Source of the DNA: Raphanus sativus
Lineage: Eukaryota > Streptophyta > Magnoliopsida > Brassicales > Brassicaceae
Assembly: GCF_000801105.2 (NCBI RefSeq)
Contig: NC_079518.1
Span: 15,976,800 to 16,040,799, forward strand
Direction of reading: 5' to 3'
DNA length: 64,000 nucleotides
The position numbers and the translations under genes are program-made. Positions within the stretch are counted from its first letter, which is position 1. Every line of letters begins with the position of its first letter. The notes under the pieces were generated by a model. That model saw nothing but the letters and a program-made list of their open reading frames with translations, was not told where the DNA came from and searched no databases. Positions 1 through 11,613 of the stretch are shown piece after piece.

Positions 1-546
1 TTACAAATATAAGGACATATAGTAGCAGCCAAGAGCACCATGTAACAAGTGGCTCCCACAGTCCCACTTATGTTAAGTAAATGTATTTCAAGAACAATTT
101 TTAATTAACGTATTTCCACACATGATGTCATGATGTGTAACAGGATCGAGCCTTTGCCATAGTAGCTTTTTGAATAATGAGCTCATGTTAAAAAGTAATT
201 GAATATATTTGATCTTTCTAGGTTCCATTAATCTTATAATATTCAATTTGCAATATTATATAAACTCTTCGATTTAACAAAAGAGGAATAGAAGCTCGTG
301 CATAGAAAGTGGCATCTCACCGGAGCCGTTACATTGTAGTGTAAGTTGCGTAATTGTTTTGTCATGATGATCACTAATATCGATGTAAAATGGTTGGAAA
401 AATAAGAAAACCCATGTGACTATCAAATATGTCAGCGCTATCATCTTTGACGCGCAATCTAAGAAACGATTAGACATTATGTACTAGTCAAGTATTTGTT
501 GTACTCGTAAATTACCAATTTTGTAAAGAAGGAAAAAAAAACTAAC
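1..546. other. Unresolved left edge, probably intron of the GT47 gene
   Basis: This stretch follows the GT47 exon 2 donor, so on the minus strand it should be intron 2 or later gene sequence. A 67-codon open frame at 477-274 has a hydrophobic start but no convincing exostosin-domain match. I could not place exon 3. Confidence 0.4.
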
Positions 547-1285
547 TGGTGAAAGGCGGCTGGGTTCTTGTAGAGAGAGCTGCTATAGTTTTGTGTAGAA
601 GCTGCCCTCTTAATTGCTGCTCTTGCTTTCGCTAAATCTGCTTCTACTTTGTTCAACCTACTTCTTTTCTGGACAGCAAAAATTGAAAAAAAAAATAGTA
701 ATAATGATTAGAATATTATAAAAGATGAAGGGTGAAGATTCCTTTTATCATCAAGAAGGGTAAAGATTCCTTGGTTGTTGTTATTTTTATTTTTTTGGGT
801 CAACCATCTAATGAAATAAGAAAGCAACCAAGCTTTTTTCTTGAGAAAAAAGGGTTACATACCCTGATAAAAGTTGTTTTACTTGTCGGACTTGAAGACT
901 TTTTTTGGTTATCTTGATCAGAGACAGGAGAAGTAAAAGAAACTGAAGCAAGTGTTGAGTTTGTTGTGTTGCTTTGTCTGAGAGGAGGAGGAGGAGAAGA
1001 GATTGAAGCAAGAGTAGTGTTTGTTGTGTTGTTTTGTCTGAGGAGAGACATAGGAGGAGGACTAGAGACTGAATCAAGGGTATTGTTTGTTGAGTTGTTT
1101 TGTTCGAGAAGAGACAGAGGAGGAGCGAGAAATGATAAAGAGACAGAAATTTGGTTTTTGTAATCTATGAAAGGCTTATTAGAGGGCTTTGTGTATACAA
1201 AAAGTGAAAAAGAAAACAGAATAAGAGAGATAGAAAAAAGGGTTATCAGAGAAAGAAAGCATCTTCTTGATCTTGGAGCTGCCAT
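547..1285 (-). CDS. XGD1: GT47 exostosin-family glycosyltransferase, XGD1-like, 5' part only
   Basis: Two exons are readable on the minus strand. Exon 1 (1285-863, 141 codons) has a short basic N-terminus, one hydrophobic segment at about residues 9-31 (type II signal anchor) and a Ser/Pro/Asn-rich stem. Exon 2 (668-547) joins in phase 0 after a TTTGCTGTCCAG acceptor. It encodes a Lys/Ala-rich helix with KARAAIKRAAS followed by SSLYKNPAAFHQ, the signature just before the exostosin domain of plant GT47 enzymes. The donor GTTAGT follows in phase 2. The catalytic domain is not visible, so the rest of the gene lies to the left of the window or in unresolved sequence at 1-546. In Arabidopsis XGD1 is a Golgi xylogalacturonan beta-1,3-xylosyltransferase next to CLC-G, and the same neighbour is present here. 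The XGD1 assignment rests on that neighbour and on exon 2; the GT47 family call is firmer. Confidence 0.75.
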
Positions 1286-1745
1286 GGATATGTTTTTCTG
1301 CCTCTTTTTTTTTTTAACTCTCAAGAGGAATACACAAGAGCAGCCATGGATGTGTGTGTTTTTTTCTTCTCTTTGTTGTTTCTTGATCCTTTACTATCAA
1401 GGAAGACACAAGAGAATTTTGAAAGTGAGGAAGGAGAAAAGTCATAATGATTCTGGGTTATGTCTCTGTCATATATTATTATTAGTGGGGAAAAAAGAGT
1501 TTTGCTTCACCAAGCAACTTGCTGGTTTGTTTCTTTGATATTCTTTTTTTGTTTCTTTGATATTTTGGTCAGTTATGAATTATAATCCTACAATTAATGC
1601 GATTATTTTTTTTTTTTTAAATTAGAGCTGAGTCATCTATGTGTACGTTTACATCAAGTTTACTTGTATAATGTATTATGTTTTCTTTTTCTTCTTTCAT
1701 CTAATATTTTATTATTATTATTTTGTGCACACATCTGATATTATA

Positions 1746-1974
1746 CTCTCTATCTTCCAAATTGTAAGTAGTTTTAGTTAAAATCAGTATTATTAAGAAA
1801 AATAAACATTTGTTAAAAAGTATCATTTAATGTATTATTTCAACCAATAATAAAATAGCTAACATTATTTAATTGGTCACACACTATTTAATAAATATAA
1901 AGTTGCGTTAAAACTACTTACATTGTGAAACAATTTTTTTTTGCTAAAACTACTTATAATATAAACGGAGAGAA
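1746..1974. mobile_element. Stowaway-like MITE
   Basis: The left end reads CTCTCTATCTTCC and then a tract containing TGTAAGTAGTTTTAG. The right end, reverse-complemented, reads TTCTCTCCGTTTATA and then TATAAGTAGTTTTAG. The imperfect terminal inverted repeats span about 40 bp, and TA dinucleotides flank both ends, the Stowaway/Mariner target duplication. The element is 229 bp and non-coding. It lies upstream of the GT47 gene. Confidence 0.65.
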
Positions 1975-2945
1975 TATTAAACTGCTGAAAATATCATAAA
2001 CTGGTTTTTGAAAAAATAAACGCTAGCACCACAAGTCAAATCAAAACGAAAGACACTGGAGCCATCTGAAATCCAACTCCAAAACACTATTTTAATATAA
2101 TTTTCACACAAAAACCTTTTCCAACCAAACATTTAAAAAAGTTACACAATTTTAGTGCAACACTATAATTTCACTAAAACAAAAATAACTATAATACTAC
2201 TGACATGAGTAAAAAAAGTTGGGACCAAGAAAGGATTCACGAGAAATATTCTTTATTTGGGCAAAAAGTTAAACCACACGAGTTATATTGAAGAAAATTG
2301 ATTGTCGAATAGTGTTAAGATAAATCCATACGCTGGCAGCCCTGATTCTGGACCGGTTGAAAGATCCAAAGTCCAAACCCTCAAATAGACTAGACACTGA
2401 CCTTCTCAACTTAAGAAGAATACGCACTTGTGTCTAATAATTTGTTCTATGAACGAAACATTTTTAATAGGAATATGTAATGTCATAAATACTTTTTATT
2501 CAAACATTCGTGTAACCTTTGGAATGCAATCAATATAGAATGTGTAGATCGAAACACAAGGGACAGTGTAAACTGTAAAGGTACTCATGAAGATGTTTAG
2601 TTCGGCGTTCCAATATGTTGATCCCTCGTGGAAGCAGTTGTAGGCAAGATAAGAGCCAGCTTTTACAGGCAAACACAACATTTCTAAATCTCTACTTTTT
2701 TTTGTATCCATCAATCACTAAGAAAAAGAAAATGCCTTTTTATTCGAGGTGGTACCTTCATGTTTATTCATCATATACAAAGTAGAATAATTACTACAAA
2801 GCATGTGCAAGTCTTTAGATCTCAACATAAGAGTTAAATAACTCTTTAGTAAAAAGGTGAAAGAATAAGTCGCTTTGTGCACACCACATAACTGCTTGCA
2901 GTTACTATACAGAGTTGATCATTCCTGGATACCTGGATAAATACT
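1975..2945. other. Intergenic, including the CLC-G 3' flank
   Basis: AT-rich sequence between the GT47 promoter side and the CLC-G stop codon. A 72-codon frame on the minus strand at 2714-2496 has no recognisable domain and may be 3' UTR or chance. Nothing else is supportable. Confidence 0.4.
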
Positions 2946-5900
2946 TCACGAGAGGAAAGGCAGCCTAATCCGAAGCCTTTTCCACCTGCTTCTAGACAGG
3001 GACGGACGCAGGCCTAGTATATGTTCTGGCATGAAGTCATGCCTTGTCAATATCCCCACCAGTGGAGGTCTCTGCAATAGCCCACAAAGTAGAGATTTTT
3101 ATCTTTTATGATAACTGTTTCCTTAAACTTATCTCTTTAAACGACTGATGAACCGAGAGCTATCAGATGTAGACTATAGAGTCCCCAAAGTCTTGTAACG
3201 CCCAAAAAGCTCACAAACAATCCAAATGTATTTTTACATGTCTCTAATCTGTTCTCCCTCACACCTACTTAAATTACTTTTGTAGTATTCGTATCAAGCA
3301 CCTCATATTCCAGTGCCTATCAGAATCTAATAAGATAACAGCCAGAGAAAAGGAGAAACCAAGATCAACTTACATTGGAGAATTTTGGTATGACCAGTAT
3401 GTGCCTTAGGCCAACTTCACGGAAGAGGACAAGAGCCTTTGCAAGTGACATCGTCTCCAAAACAGTGTAAGGAGAAGCATTAGAGAACGGGTGTAAATCC
3501 AAATACATATTCAATTCCTCCTCGCTTAATTCCACATCCTCTATTCCATCACCCCTCCCTGAACCCTTCTTCGCAAACTCGTCTGCCTTGAACTGAGCAA
3601 GTGTCTTGGAATCAAAAGCCACCGGACTAGACAAGAACACTCGTTTCTTTAGCAAAGTCAGAACATGAGTCCTGAGGATTAGACCGTAGAGAACAGGAGC
3701 TGGAGCGAGTGGTGGCCCATCAACCACAGGGAAGCCATTGTGATTGGTGGTTTTGAGAACGTGTACAATGGTCTCGATTTTCTCGATGCCCTTGAAGACT
3801 TGTAGCGGTCCTGTAACTACATCACCGACTGTAAGCTGCCTCATGTAAGGCTCTGCATGGCTGTGGAGGTAAGGAAACCCTTTTATCTTCATGATGAGGT
3901 TATAGATGTTGGCATTGAAAGCATCAGCAACTGTTTTCGAAATCAAGAGGACAACCATCATCATAGGTAACAGAAGCAGGTTATTAGTCAGCTCAAGGAG
4001 AATAACACACAAAGAAACAGTCATCCTCATTGATCCGCCAAGAAAGGAAGCAGCGCCGAGCACAGCATACAGACCATCGTTCAGATTTTTGGAGCCGAGC
4101 AGCATCCCTACAAACCGTCCATAAGATGCTCCCGTTACGATAACCGGTACAAACAGCCCCGCCGGAGCAACGATGCCGTAGCTAAGGATACTGAGGAAGA
4201 AGCAGGTGATGAAGAAGACGAGGACCGACAAGTAGTGGAACTCGAAGTCTGTGTTTTTGCTGAAAAGGTTTTTGATGGCATCATCATTCGTGTTGAAAAT
4301 GAGGCTGGCTAGGTCGTTGTAGTGACCAGGTGGGCATTGGTACTTCTTGAAGTTGCCAGACCGGCCAATCGTAGGGCACTCCTCTAAGGCATCTGCAGGG
4401 CAAGGTTGGCATGATGCAAGAAATGGTAATCCGAAAAGAAGACACGACGTGAAAATTGATATCGCGCAAGCGAGGAGGATTTTCCAAGCAACCCCTTTCC
4501 TGTACAGAAGGAAGTTATAAAATGCTTGTACTTGTCTGTGCTTTAACCATATAAAAAAACATAGCTTACTCATAAATGTAGTTGTAAGCTCGAAGAACCT
4601 TCTCGAGGAGAAAGTTATAAATGCTTCCCAAAATACCACCGACGAATCCAAGTAGAAGAACAGGAAGCACATCCCCTAAATGATATGAAGCATTCTCTGA
4701 ATAGACATCAAACACTATCAAGCCTCCTTTACCAAACAACCCGCATTTTCCACTTAAGCACACATCGATTAGTGCCCTGAGAACGATTGCCACAACAGCC
4801 GTTGAAAAGAAGATTCTCCACAAAAGCGCACTCCTCCACCAAGAAGACATCTCCTCAAGGGCGAAAAGGACACCACCTACGGGAGCACGAAAGGAGGCAG
4901 CGATACCAGCAGCTGAACCACAAGTAACAAGATCTCTTCGATCCCTATCGTTGTTGAAATACCGAAGCCATCTCCAAGTAAGTCCGTATCTCTTAGAGCC
5001 GCCTTGACCAAGTATGGAGGCAACGCAAGCACCAGTGTGCACCATAGGCCCTGCCTTACCAATGAGAAGAGACCCCGACACTGCAGATATGTTCCCAATG
5101 ATCTGTATTCCCAAGCAAAAATTAAAGTTGAGCAATTCTCAAGCGTGAGACAAAATATAGCAACCGGTAGAATTATCGGCCGTAGAATCGTCTATATAAT
5201 ATTTTTCATTATCGACTGTAGAATCGTCCATATAATATTTTTTATGGTCAAGACATTAAAGAAAGAAAGAAAATGATTTACCTTAACAACCAAAGTGCGA
5301 AGTGAGAAAATCTCAGGGGCATCAACACCGTTGAGATAAGCCTTGACTTCAGGTATACCGGAACCAGCAGCAGCAGGGGCAAGAAAAGCGGTAATGAGGG
5401 AGGCAAAAAGAGTGAGAATCAGGTTTGTAACAGTGAAAACAAAGAAGCCCATGCTGTACCTGTTTTTATCTTTCAATCATCAACATTACATTGCAAAGCA
5501 AACAAGAAGAGAGAAAAAAAAAAGAAGAAGCAGAGTTAGTTAGTAAGTTAGTTACCGTCCGGCTAACATCATGTTAGAAGTAACGACGAACTTAACACCG
5601 GCGAGATTCTCGACGGCGAGGTTGTTGGTGAAACCGATGAGACTAACAATGATTCCGATGAAGAAACAGAGAAGCCACTTCATGAAGACGTATTGAAAGA
5701 TCTGCGTCTTGCTACGAGCTCTCCAGTCCTGCTTGAAGAAATCATTCTCCGCGATCCTAAAATTCAAAAATCGGGCTTAGTACTAGGAGGAGAAAGAAAT
5801 CAAAAGTGAAATTGAGGAAGATTTGGGGTACTCGTAATCGAGGCTTTCGACTGGGCAGAGGTTTGAACCGACGATGGCGACTTGAGAGGAAGAGTTGGTT

Positions 5901-5962
5901 GCGTGACGGAGGGAGGGGAGGAGCGGAACGGACACGGAATCCTCCGTCGTGGAGTTGAGCAT
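2946..5962 (-). CDS. CLC-G: CLC-type chloride channel/transporter, CLC-G, complete
   Basis: Six exons join in frame: 5962-5832, 5756-5556, 5459-5282, 5102-4570, 4499-3374 and 3071-2946, giving 764 residues, close to the 763 I recall for Arabidopsis CLC-G. The start at 5962 matches that N-terminus; an in-frame ATG at 6037 would add 25 residues, including an RERERE run from a GA microsatellite. The protein has the CLC membrane core and then two CBS domains at about 564-632 and 690-760. The anion-filter motif is GSGIPE (143-148), with Ser rather than the Pro of nitrate-type CLCs. The gating position is Ala187 (GKAGP instead of GKEGP), while the proton-site region FALEE (Glu254) is kept. Family knowledge puts CLC-c/g proteins in the tonoplast, moving Cl-. 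All junctions are GT-AG and no frame breaks were seen. Confidence 0.93.
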
Positions 5963-6040
5963 CTCTCTCTCTCTCTCTCTATCAGAAGAATTGGGAAGAT
6001 GATTGGACTCTTCACTGTCAGAAGAAAGAGAAGGCAAGTC
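5947..6040. repeat. GA/TC microsatellite at the CLC-G start
   Basis: A run of about nine TC dinucleotides (GA on the coding strand) begins at about 5962, immediately upstream of the chosen CLC-G start codon, within the possible in-frame extension to 6037. Length change here would alter the leader, or the alternative N-terminus if that is used. Confidence 0.7.
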
Positions 6041-6154
6041 GATTAGTTTTCTCCTAAAGTGGATATGTATCAGATTTAATGATTAGTTGGTCGTGGACTC
6101 TTTTTTTGGTCCTCTATTTCTTACTTAATATTTGTTTGAATAACTTCTTGTTTA

Positions 6155-6492
6155 GAGCATTTGCAACCGATAGCACTATTTTATTTTAGTGTATGTAGTT
6201 TTAGACTAAAAACTTTTTTTTCTAACCATAACACCAAATTTAATACTACAATTATTTTACAATATTATACATATTTTTATTTTTATTCTTCATTAATTGT
6301 ATATTTTATTAATAAAATAAATGAATAATATTTTAGTAGAGTGAATAGTATTTTAGTGTGGTGAATAATATCATACCAAATTTGATCGAAATTATAGTGT
6401 TATACTAAAATAACATGATTTTTGTAATTGGTTTAGAAATGATTTTGATATAAAAACTAAAATAGTGTTTTGCAGTTGGAATGGAAATGGCC
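6155..6492. mobile_element. Tourist/Harbinger-like MITE
   Basis: The left end starts GAGCATTTGCAACC. The right end, reverse-complemented, starts GGCCATTTCCATTCC and also runs into a CACTATTTTA tract. TTA flanks both sides (6152-6154 and 6493-6495), the three-base target typical of Tourist/Harbinger elements. The element is 338 bp, non-coding and AT-rich, upstream of CLC-G. Confidence 0.6.
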
Positions 6493-6584
6493 TTAGAAAC
6501 CACAATTAGTACTGATAATGTTTTTGTCTGCCCAAAATGTTAATGATCGACTAAATAACTTTCATATTAGACTTAAAATAAGGT

Positions 6585-6791
6585 TCAGCTACAACACAAA
6601 AGTGTATACTGCATACTTAACAAGGCGCTTTTAGCTAAGCTATCAGCGGTAACATTACAAACTCTAGAAACAAATTTAAAAGAGATAAAATCGAAAGAAC
6701 TTCTCAACACGTTAATATCATAGAGAATGCCCTTCAAAACAAACAAATAATATTTATCAATGGCAAACTTATAACCACATTTTAGTATCAC
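6585..6791 (-). pseudogene. LINE-derived RNase H fragment
   Basis: The minus strand encodes a 68-codon piece with FISFKFVSRVCNVTADSLA, the end of the plant RVT_3 (RNase H-like) domain carried by non-LTR retrotransposons, where the usual form is FV-R-N--AD-LA. No reverse transcriptase or intact frame surrounds it, so it reads as a relic. Confidence 0.6.
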
Positions 6792-6792
6792 A

Positions 6793-8214
6793 ATTTTGTA
6801 ACAATTTTTTTAAAAATATATTGTAAACAGCTTCCCCTATTGCATTAAGCATAGTTTTACCACTTGCATACAACAAAAACCATCAATAAGCATTAATACG
6901 CATAATCATTGAAACTCATTAATACGCATAAACATGAATATTATCATTTTCTAAAACTTCTTTCAGCCAAATAGGATAACCCAAAATCACATTGAGTAGC
7001 CATCTACTCTCTTTAGTCAGGCTTTTTGCAATTAAACAATTAGAATTGCATTCTTTGATTAAGTGGTTTTCTCTAATACTCGAGAATCATACTAGGCGTA
7101 AGTCGGATAGTCGGTCTGAACTTAGCAAATTGTAGAAATATGAAGATTAATCGAGGTTAATATCTCATTATACAATTTTTGATAAATTATATATATCTGT
7201 GAGTGATTTCTGGAAAAAGAACATATTTCAAACCCAACTTTTAGGTTGTACCTATTCTATTATAAACTTTAATATAATGCCATTTTTATCATGATTTTTC
7301 AAACATATTAATAAAACATGTAATAAATACATGATTTTGTGATTATCCTTTTTCCCATAATTTTAAATCAATAAGAATTCAAAAAGTGTAAAATTTTTTT
7401 GAAATTTGCATTAATTATTATTATTTGATAAATATATATTGAAAATTTGTATTTTTTGAAACATTTTTTTCTTCTAAAACATAACTTTATGAAATAGAGG
7501 GAGCAATTATTTTTTATTTTTAAATCCTAAACTTCATTCTGCTAATCTTAACCATAAATATAGATTCTATGTAAATAAGTGTTTATCTGGTTATTTAAAA
7601 CTAAAGGTAAAAATGATTTATGCAAAGAAAAGTGGTATTTAGAACTACTCCATTAATGTCTCATTTTCTAATAAATATAGATGAAAAGTGGCTCTCTATG
7701 TAATATTTTCTAATAAGTATCTCATTTAAAAAGAAAATAAAAATAAAAATAAAATAGGAAAGAACTTGCTGACATTCTTAATTACCACATGTCTATTTAT
7801 CATTCATCAACATTTTTTTCAAAAGTTAAATTTTAAATACTTAACAGAAAACATTTAAATATTATTTTCTTATTACTCAGATCCCCAAACTATGATATTC
7901 ACTAATAAAGTTGCTCTTAGAACATGGAGTAGTTTATACTATTCCTCAATTATTAATTGTATTTTACTTTCATATATGTTGTTTTAGTGATAAAACTTGT
8001 TAACGCTACATATTTAAAATGATTTTATAAAAATGTAAACTAAAAATATCTATATAAATAAATATATAAGTTAATAAATTTACAAAATCCCCGAACTATT
8101 AATTTAGAGAGGTATCATATCTTATATATTTAAGAGTTGGAGATTTACACGATCTACAAGAGTTTTCCAAAACAACCCCTCGAAACAAATTTATTCGATG
8201 TAGTGGACCTTTTC
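6793..8214. other. AT-rich intergenic with a possible MITE
   Basis: No gene is visible. A possible non-coding inverted-repeat element runs from about 7641 (AGAACTACTCCAT) to about 7935 (ATGGAGTAGTTT, the reverse complement). The inverted match is only about 13 bp and no target duplication is clear, so I give it low weight. Confidence 0.3.
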
Positions 8215-8238
8215 TTTACTTTATTTTTGTAGACACCC

Positions 8239-8306
8239 AACCCTAATTCGTTTCATCCTCTCGTTTCTTCCCCACAACTCTCACCTTCTCGCGGCCCTAA
8301 CCCTAG
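8239..8306 (+). promoter_or_regulatory. Telo-box-like motifs in the MUSTANG gene leader
   Basis: AACCCTAA at 8239-8246 and AACCCTAG at 8299-8306 lie just upstream of, or in, the first untranslated exon. Telo-boxes of this form are common near the starts of plant housekeeping genes. The leader appears to be split by an intron from 8340 to 8781 (TTTCG|GTAAAAT donor, TTCTTCAG acceptor). Confidence 0.45.
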
Positions 8307-8798
8307 TCTTCCTAATTCCCTCAGCTCTTCCATATTTCGGTAAAATCTAATCTCTCCTTTTCTTCTTCCTTACTAGCCAAACACGCCAATGGTTATCGAT
8401 TTGACGATTCAGAAAATCCTTGTTGAGCTGACGATAGAGTTTTGCGATTTTGAGATATTGACTTTGTGTTTATGAATTTATGTTAGGGTTTTGAGGATCT
8501 GAATCCTATGGGATTCATTTTGTTCTCTTATCTTTTTTTTTTGTATTTAATTATTTTATCTCTTTCCCTTTAGTAAAAAAATGAGCAACTCTGTAATAAC
8601 AAAATGAATTTGTGAATGATCATCTCATGTAATTAGCATGAGAGTATATCTAAAACGCTTGTGTATGTAGATTTGATTGTACAGTCTAGCTACATTAGCT
8701 TTTACTGTTATTTTACTAAATTGATCATCATTATTGTTGGTCTTCTCTTGGCTTAATACAATTTGCTTGTTGTTTCTTCAGGATTTTTTTGTGTGGGT

Positions 8799-11613
8799 AT
8801 GGGCAAAGGTAAGCTTATACTGATTTGTCAATCTGGCGGCAAGTTTCTGACAGACGATGATGGGACAATGACTTACACTGGAGGAGAGGCAGAAGCTATA
8901 GATATTAATCAGGAGACTTCATTTCTTGACTTTAAGCTCAAACTGGCCAAACTATGGAACTTGGACTATGATTCTTTGTCCCTCAAGTATTTTCTCCCCG
9001 GAAACAGAAGAACCCTTATCACCATGAGACAAGAGAAAGACATGAAGAGGATGTATGATTTTCATCTGAGCTCGGTCAGTGCTGAGGTTTTCGTAACAGG
9101 ACAAGAAGGCTTCCACTCTCAAGCACTTGTCTCACCTGCTGCTAACTGGTATGTATGTTCTCTTCTTCTCTTTATATGATTTACGTTCTGTTGTTCAATG
9201 GATGCATAATCCGTTGATGAATTTTAATTGCAGGTCTGATAATATAGCAGTCACACATGTGGCATATGGGAATGTAGCTAATGTACCTATTCAAGTTGCC
9301 ACAGAAACTCCTGAAGATAACAGCCTCGTTGATGTTGGTTTGAGATCTAGAAAGGTCGCCCCCAGGTTTACTTCTGAATCCGGTGGCCTTGTTGAGATTC
9401 CTGTGACCGTATCCACTGGTCCAGTGTTACCAGCCAAATCAACTTCGAAGAAACCCATAAGGAAAGGGAAGACGAGTCTTACTTCCAGTAACTCTAAACT
9501 GACTCCTAAAAGCTCCAAACAACTAGGGATGGGTTCAAAAAGCTCCTCTCCAACTAGTTCCCCTGCGAGTGTCAGTAAACGAAGACGTGTGATGGAAGAA
9601 CCCAGTGTTTTGCTCGAGGATGGAAACGTCGGTGATACAAGGAGGAGATCCTTAAGAAACAGGGGAGAAATTCGAAAGCCTTTAGTAGAAACTGATGAGG
9701 ATGAATATCTCTTAAGTGAGGAGGATGATGCTGACGATGTTGATGATGACGATAATGTTGATGTAGATGATGATGACAAGGACTACGTGCATGATATTGA
9801 AGCCTATTACCCTGAAACTGAGGATGTTAACTCTGAACCCCAGATGAGTTATTCTATCTCTGGTGTTAACGACGGTTCTGTACAGAGCTTGGTAGCCTCA
9901 TGGAAACGTTGCATTACCGGTGTGGGTCAGGGATTCGAGAGTGTCGTTGAGTTTCGTGATGCACTGCAGAAATACGCAGTTGCTTGTCGTTTTGGCTACA
10001 GGTTAAGGAAGAATGAATCAAACCGAGCGTGTGGCGTTTGTTTAGTTGGAGGTTGTCCTTGGAAGATTTATGCATCATGGGTGCCATCAGATAGCATGTT
10101 TAGGATTAAAAAGTTCAACAGAAGGCATACATGTGGAGGAGAATCCTGGAAATCTGCACATCCAAAAAAGAACTGGGTGGTGAGTGTCATCAAGGAGAGG
10201 CTGCAGGAGAATCCAAATCAGAAGACTAAGAATATCGCCGACTCCATATTTCAAGATTTTGGTATTGAGCTAAGTTATTGCACCATTAGGCGAGGCATTG
10301 ATGAAGCCAAAGGAGGGCTTCACACATCATTCAAAGAGGCGTATAAGCATTTGCCTCTTTTTGTGAATAAGGTTGTTGAGACAAACCCTGGAAGTATAGT
10401 TGATCTTGTGGTTGGTGAGGACAAGAGGTTCCAGCGGCTTTTTCTGTCTTTCCGGTCTTGTATACATGGGTTTCAAACTGGTTGCAGGCCACTTCTTTTC
10501 CTTGATGCCATTCCATTTAAGTCTAGGTATCATGAGATTTTGTTAACAGCTTCTGCCTTGGATGGAGATGATGGTGTGCTTCCAGTGGCATTAGCTCTTG
10601 TTGATGTGGAAACTGACGAAACGTGGCGTTGGTTTCTGGAACAAGTAAAGGTAGCTGTGCCAAGTTTACGACCCCTTACCTTTGTCTCTGACCGTGAGAA
10701 AGGACTAGTGAGTTCTGTGTTGGAGATTTTCGAGAACGCACATCATGGTTATTCCATTCATTACTTGATGGAGGATTTCATGAGAAGCCTGAAAGGTCCG
10801 TTTCTTGGAGACGGGAAGCCGTCCTTATCGTACTATCTACTGGCTGCAGCACGTGCTGATCGACTTGATGGGTTTAAGGTATACACTGAGCAAATGAAAC
10901 GAGTGTCTCCAAAAGCTTATGATTGGGTAATGGAGATAGAAGCAAAGCAGTGGGCCAATGCATTGTTTGAAGGTGAACCATACAGCCACATAACCTCAGA
11001 TGTGGGAGAGATCTACGCGAAATGGATTGAAGAAATTCAGGAGAGTTCCATCGTCCTGAAGCTTGTGGCATTTATGAATAGAGTCGTGGAGTTGGTAAAC
11101 AGTAGCCAGGAGAGGTCAAGAGAGTGGTTCAGCCACCTTGTGCCATCTAAGGAGGAGAGTCTAGTGGAAGAATGCAAGAAAGCAAGCACGCTAAAAGTTT
11201 TCTTTTGCTCGGACACGCTTTTCGAGGTTCATGATGGGTCTGTTCAGCTCGTGGACATCAGTAACCAAACTTGCAGCTGCTTCGGGTGGAAGCCCACTGG
11301 TCTTCCTTGCCAGCATGCGATTGCTGTCCTAAACACCAAAGGCAGAAATATATATGAATACTGTTCAAGTTTCTTTACAGTTGAGAGTTACCGTTCAACG
11401 TATTCAGAAGCTCTGGGACCAGTTGCGATCGACTTGGCTTTAGTGGAGAATGAAGGGAGCAGCAAGGAAGAGGAAGAACAAGTACTTCCGCCTCTGTTTT
11501 CACGTGTTCAGGGAGTGGACAAGAGAATCAAAGACAGGAAAAGAGGACGATCCGTGTGCTGTACAAAGTGTGGAGGAGTAGGACATAACAAGGCTACTTG
11601 CAAGGATGATTGA
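8799..11613 (+). CDS. Domesticated MULE transposase, MUSTANG-type with PB1 domain
   Basis: Two coding exons, 8799-9148 and 9234-11613, encode 909 residues. The start at 8799 opens directly into a PB1 domain (about 1-105). Next come a Lys/Ser-rich linker, a strongly acidic tract (about 269-305) and a MuDR-type DNA-binding region with C-x2-C, C and H-x-C positions (about 348-420). The MULE transposase core follows, with candidate catalytic Asp541 (FLDAIPF) and Asp603 (VSDREKGL). A SWIM zinc finger (Cys797, Cys799, Cys809, His811) and a CCHC knuckle (893-906, C-x2-C-x4-H-x4-C) close the protein. This architecture is that of the PB1-containing MUSTANG genes, which derive from transposases but act as host genes in Arabidopsis growth and reproduction. 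I saw no terminal inverted repeats around it, and PAP26 follows as in Arabidopsis. Which MUG member this is was not determined. Confidence 0.88.

Noticed and set aside
274..477. 67-codon minus-strand frame at the left edge, considered as GT47 exon 3
   Set aside because: A short GEMPL resemblance exists, but the residues on either side do not follow the exostosin domain and no acceptor in the right phase was found.
2496..2714. 72-codon minus-strand frame downstream of CLC-G
   Set aside because: No recognisable domain; it probably lies in the 3' flank and has no supporting context.
9291..9779. 162-codon minus-strand frame
   Set aside because: Antisense shadow of the acidic and Ser/Lys-rich part of the transposase-derived gene.
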